The position numbers and the translations under genes are program-made. The notes under the pieces are model-generated. The model saw only the letters and a program-made list of their open reading frames with translations, did no database searches and was not told the origin of the DNA. This document shows, piece by piece, positions 5,529 to 7,717 of a stretch of 7,717 nucleotides of DNA; the first letter of the stretch is position 1, and every line of letters begins with the position of its first letter. Source of the DNA: Blastocatellia bacterium (GTDB lineage Bacteria; Acidobacteriota; Blastocatellia; UBA7656); contig JAKEHD010000386.1 in assembly GCA_022615215.1 (NCBI GenBank), positions 1 to 7,717 of the forward strand, given 5' to 3'.

Positions 5529-6956
5529 ATGATCGGGTCAATAGTCAATCATCCACTTTTCGGGCGAGGGCGTGTTCGCGAATTGCGCAATGCAGCGCGC
5601 GAAGCGGTCGTGCGCTTCGACAACGGGATTCGCACCGTCGTGCCCGCAAGCATGCTCTCTGTGCTTGAGCAATCGGCTTCGGCTGTGGCATTTCAACCGC
5701 CCGCGCTTCCCATTGCGCAGCCGCGCGAGGAAACGCCTCCCACTCCCGAACGGTTGCAGCAGATCGAAGCGCGTCATACGATAGAGGCCCTTCGCTATGG
5801 CGTCGTTCCGAGCAAGCGCATACGCGAACTGAGCGTGGGGCTGGACCGCGAGACCGAAAGCCTCCATCGCGCCTTCGAAGAGGTCGAGCGCAACGGCGGC
5901 GATGTGCGTGTGGTGCTCGGCGAATACGGAGCGGGCAAAAGCCATTTCTTCGAACTGGCCGAAAGCCTCGCCCTTGAGAGAAATTTCCTCGTCACCCTGA
6001 CAAGCCTCGACGTTCGAGAGGTGCCTCCGAATCGGCCGCAGCGGATTTACCATGCGCTCATGCGCTCGCTGCGCTATCCCGATTCGCAGGAGGTCGGCAC
6101 TCTCTCGCCCCTGCTCGACCGCATAGTCAGTCAGCCGAAGGTCTTTGCGCCGCTCGTTGAAAAACTACAGGGTACGCTCTTCGCCACCGTGCTTTATAAC
6201 TATTCGCTCATGCGCTCGGCGGCGGGCGAGGGCAAGGAACGGCTGCTCGATTGGATTGCGGGCGAGAAGATGATCATCAAGACCGTGAGGGACGTGCTCC
6301 CTGCCAGGGGCAAAGAGTTTCCCCTGCGCGCTCTTTCGATGACCACGACCTCGGCCGATCAATACTGTTATCTGTTGAACGGATGGGGCTGGCTCGCAAC
6401 CCAGGTCGGATATGCGGGGCTTGTCGTACTGATAGACGAATCGGAGCACTACAGCCTTTTGAATGTGCGCAGCCGTGAGAGGGCGGACAACTTTTTCAAG
6501 GCGATGATCTACACTGCGATGGCCTCGCACCCCGATTGTCGACTGAGCGAAGCGGACCTTGAGCACCAGCGGCGCGAGCACCCCTTTCGTCTCGCAGACA
6601 AGAGCCATTTGTTACTGATGTTCGCGGTCACCCCTTCGGCGAACACCTTCGATTACAGGCGATGGTTGAGCGAGGAGCAGATACTCCCGCTCGAAGGCAA
6701 TCTGAGCGCGGCTGCGCTCGACGAGTTGATGGCGCGGCTCTACGTGCTGCACCGTCAGGCATACTCTTACGACCTGAGCGACAGGTATCTGGAAGCCTCT
6801 CACGGGCTGCTCGAATGTTTGGAGAACGGTCTCATAAACCTTCGCCAGACTATAAGACTTGCCACAGAGATTTTCGACCTATGCTACGCCTATCCCGATT
6901 TCAGCGCAGAGCAGGCGGTGGCGGAACTGCGCAGGTCTCTGCTCGGAGAGGGATAG
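5529..6956 (+). CDS. Tudor-like domain fused to a DUF2791 / BrxC-BrxD-like P-loop ATPase
   Basis: This 475-residue protein is a paralogue of the 4108-5391 ATPase. Residues 1-48 resemble the small Tudor-like barrel found at the end of UvrD/PcrA helicases: V-N-H-P-x-F-G-x-G-R-V, then VVRFDNGIRTVVPASML. A Pro-rich linker (about 50-78) follows, then the family signature EARHTIEALRYGVVPSKRIR (80-99) with VGLD. Walker A is GEYGAGKSHFF (131-141), Walker B is LVVLIDESEH (298-307), and a sensor-like LLLMFAVTPSANTF is at 361-374. The helical C-terminus contains INLRQTIRLATEIFDLCYAY (436-455). The barrel suggests contact with nucleic acid or a partner protein such as RNA polymerase or a helicase. The start is fixed by an in-frame stop (5520-5522) just upstream and by the barrel beginning at residue 1. 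The ribosome binding site is weak: GAG at 5521-5523, in the last repeat unit. It probably forms a hetero-oligomer with the first ATPase (inference). Confidence 0.92.
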   Translation: MIGSIVNHPLFGRGRVRELRNAAREAVVRFDNGIRTVVPASMLSVLEQSASAVAFQPPALPIAQPREETPPTPERLQQIEARHTIEALRYGVVPSKRIRELSVGLDRETESLHRAFEEVERNGGDVRVVLGEYGAGKSHFFELAESLALERNFLVTLTSLDVREVPPNRPQRIYHALMRSLRYPDSQEVGTLSPLLDRIVSQPKVFAPLVEKLQGTLFATVLYNYSLMRSAAGEGKERLLDWIAGEKMIIKTVRDVLPARGKEFPLRALSMTTTSADQYCYLLNGWGWLATQVGYAGLVVLIDESEHYSLLNVRSRERADNFFKAMIYTAMASHPDCRLSEADLEHQRREHPFRLADKSHLLLMFAVTPSANTFDYRRWLSEEQILPLEGNLSAAALDELMARLYVLHRQAYSYDLSDRYLEASHGLLECLENGLINLRQTIRLATEIFDLCYAYPDFSAEQAVAELRRSLLGEG

Positions 6957-6973
6957 GTCGAATATAAATCAGG

Positions 6974-7003
6974 TTGGGCAGTTTGCCAAAAGTGCGTTAT
7001 GCT
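6974..7003 (+). promoter_or_regulatory. Weak candidate promoter of the toxin-antitoxin pair
   Basis: TTGGGC (6974-6979), an 18-nt spacer and TATGCT (6998-7003) form a weak sigma-70-like pair, matching three and four of six positions. The 65-bp gap after the ATPase gene has no obvious terminator, so readthrough from the cassette is also possible. Confidence 0.25.
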
Positions 7004-7019
7004 TTCACCCGAAGGTGAA
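7004..7019 (+). promoter_or_regulatory. Perfect hairpin/operator dyad covering the antitoxin ribosome binding site
   Basis: TTCACC (7004-7009), a CGAA loop and GGTGAA (7014-7019) form a perfect 6-bp dyad ending two bases before the ATG at 7022. The right arm holds the Shine-Dalgarno-like AGGTGA. As DNA it could be the operator through which the toxin-antitoxin complex represses its own operon; as RNA it could block initiation. Confidence 0.45.
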
Positions 7020-7021
7020 TT

Positions 7022-7258
7022 ATGGAACAGGAAGAAAGACTCAACCTCATAAACGAAATAAAACAGATAGAACGAGAACTATATCTCAAAAGAAGTCAAC
7101 TCGCTGTCTCTGAAGAAACCGGTACCGGTGCAGGTATCTACAAAGGGCTTGATTCTTCGGAATGGCAGAAAGTCTTCTCACGCTGCATCGAACAGATAGG
7201 CGCGCTATCCAGCGGAGGCAATAGTGTTGAAGATGTTGCAGCGGAGCGACAGAGATGA
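7022..7258 (+). CDS. Putative antitoxin paired with the PIN toxin
   Basis: This 78-residue protein is called an antitoxin mainly because it overlaps a PIN-domain gene by an ATGA (7255-7258), the usual arrangement of VapBC-type pairs. Residues 1-32 (ERLNLINEIKQIERELYLKR within 5-24) form a strongly charged helix, probably a coiled coil. The C-terminal part (about 42-78, with SSEWQKVFSRCIEQIGAL) could wrap the toxin. I cannot see a ribbon-helix-helix, AbrB or Phd DNA-binding motif, so it is atypical for a VapB and may not bind DNA itself. The start has AGG seven nucleotides upstream, inside a hairpin. The gene is visibly richer in A+T and AAA/GAA codons than the ATPase genes, consistent with separate acquisition. 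Confidence 0.75.
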   Translation: MEQEERLNLINEIKQIERELYLKRSQLAVSEETGTGAGIYKGLDSSEWQKVFSRCIEQIGALSSGGNSVEDVAAERQR

Positions 7259-7677
7259 GGCTTGTCATTGACAGCAACATCTTCATCAGCGGGCTTGATC
7301 CGAACGACATATTCCACAGCGACTGCTATCCCTTCTTTGAGAGAATGGTGAACTTCGAGATGGAGGCTCTATGCCCCGTGTTGGTTCTGGTCGAAACGGT
7401 TTGTGTGATACGAAGAAGAACAAACAGCGAAGAGGCTGCGCGCAATGTCTATAAGAGTTTAACTTTATTGCCAAGTATCAACTGGCTTGATATTACACTT
7501 GCAGTTGCAGAAAGAGCTTGTCTGCTGGGGGCCAGAACGGGGCTAAAAGGAGGAGATGCCCTAGTGTTGCAAGTAGCAGAGGAATATGGAATTCCACTTC
7601 TAACGAAAGACAAAGAGATGAAAAACAAGGCTCCGGCAGGGATTCTTGTATTCGAACCAAGTGACGTTTCGCTGTGA
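7255..7677 (+). CDS. PIN-domain ribonuclease toxin (VapC-like)
   Basis: This 140-residue protein has the size and motifs of a VapC-type PIN toxin, a Mg/Mn-dependent endoribonuclease that typically cuts tRNA or rRNA and is held inactive by its antitoxin. The opening strand VIDSNIFI supplies the first acidic residue (D6). LVETV (45-49) gives E47, GGDALVLQVAEE gives D101, and LLTKDKEM gives D119 after the GIPLLT strand, so the acidic tetrad appears intact. The gene starts inside the end of the antitoxin gene through ATGA, which couples translation. Its codon use is more A+T-rich than the cassette upstream. It is intact, and its stop is followed directly by the right 38-bp repeat. The RNA target cannot be read from sequence. 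Confidence 0.92.
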   Translation: MRLVIDSNIFISGLDPNDIFHSDCYPFFERMVNFEMEALCPVLVLVETVCVIRRRTNSEEAARNVYKSLTLLPSINWLDITLAVAERACLLGARTGLKGGDALVLQVAEEYGIPLLTKDKEMKNKAPAGILVFEPSDVSL

Positions 7678-7715
7678 TATACTCTGCGCGGCATGAATTG
7701 ACACTTTTCATCGAG
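7678..7715 (+). repeat. 38-bp repeat, right copy (inverted relative to 62-99)
   Basis: This copy begins on the base after the PIN toxin stop (7675-7677) and runs almost to the end of the window. It matches the reverse complement of 62-99 at 35 of 38 positions, with the first 18 bases, TATACTCTGCGCGGCATG, identical. The differences are at 7696, 7702 and 7713. Whether the GC-rich hairpin that follows the left copy also follows this one cannot be seen here. Confidence 0.75.
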
Positions 7716-7717
7716 AG

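Noticed and set aside
3224..6956. A BREX or Pgl locus
   Set aside because: Only the ATPase family is shared. No BrxA, BrxB, full-length BrxC, PglX methylase, PglZ, BrxL, Lon-like protease or helicase is found.
7118..7129. 12-bp palindrome ACCGGTACCGGT
   Set aside because: It lies inside the antitoxin reading frame encoding Thr-Gly-Thr-Gly with normal codons; the symmetry is explained by a duplicated ACCGGT.
62..7715. Terminal inverted repeats of a transposon
   Set aside because: No transposase, integrase or recombinase is encoded between them, no target-site duplication can be checked at the window edge, and the copies sit 3' of genes as dispersed repeats often do.

Overview
The window reads as ordinary GC-rich bacterial chromosome with an accessory, defence-island flavour. 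The organism is probably a Gram-negative environmental bacterium. Frequent ATA isoleucine codons in GC-rich genes, a heptanucleotide repeat array, a PAS-rich chemoreceptor and a dispersed GC-rich palindrome would fit Acidobacteriota (Blastocatellia-like) or a similar soil or water lineage. This placement is inference only, because no phylogenetic marker gene is present.

Layout. (1) Positions 1-145 hold a GC-rich hairpin with a T-run, which could terminate the chemoreceptor gene, and one copy of a 38-bp repeat. (2) Positions 146-2707, minus strand, encode an 853-residue methyl-accepting chemotaxis protein with two membrane helices, three PAS domains and a full signalling domain. (3) Positions 2708-3223 are a divergent intergenic region with a direct repeat pair, a small inverted repeat and the start signals of both flanking genes. 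(4) Positions 3224-6956, plus strand, hold a three-gene cassette: an unrecognised 295-residue protein, then two paralogous P-loop ATPases of the DUF2791 (BrxC/BrxD-like) type. The second ATPase carries an N-terminal Tudor-like small-barrel domain. (5) The gap between the two ATPase genes (5392-5528) is almost entirely 19 in-register heptamers, six in inverted and thirteen in direct orientation, so it can fold back on itself. (6) Positions 7022-7677 hold a toxin-antitoxin pair: a small coiled-coil antitoxin candidate overlapping a PIN-domain ribonuclease toxin. A perfect hairpin covers the antitoxin ribosome binding site. (7) Positions 7678-7715 hold the second copy of the 38-bp repeat, inverted relative to the first (35 of 38 positions identical).

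How the genes may work together. The ATPase cassette looks like a compact nucleotide-driven complex. The family is known from BREX and related phage-defence loci, but the BREX methylase, phosphatase, Lon-like protease and helicase are all absent here. The cassette is therefore either a remnant, the start of a system whose effector lies elsewhere, or an undescribed minimal three-component system. The adjacent PIN toxin-antitoxin pair fits a defence-island setting. The chemoreceptor is divergently transcribed and is probably an unrelated neighbour.
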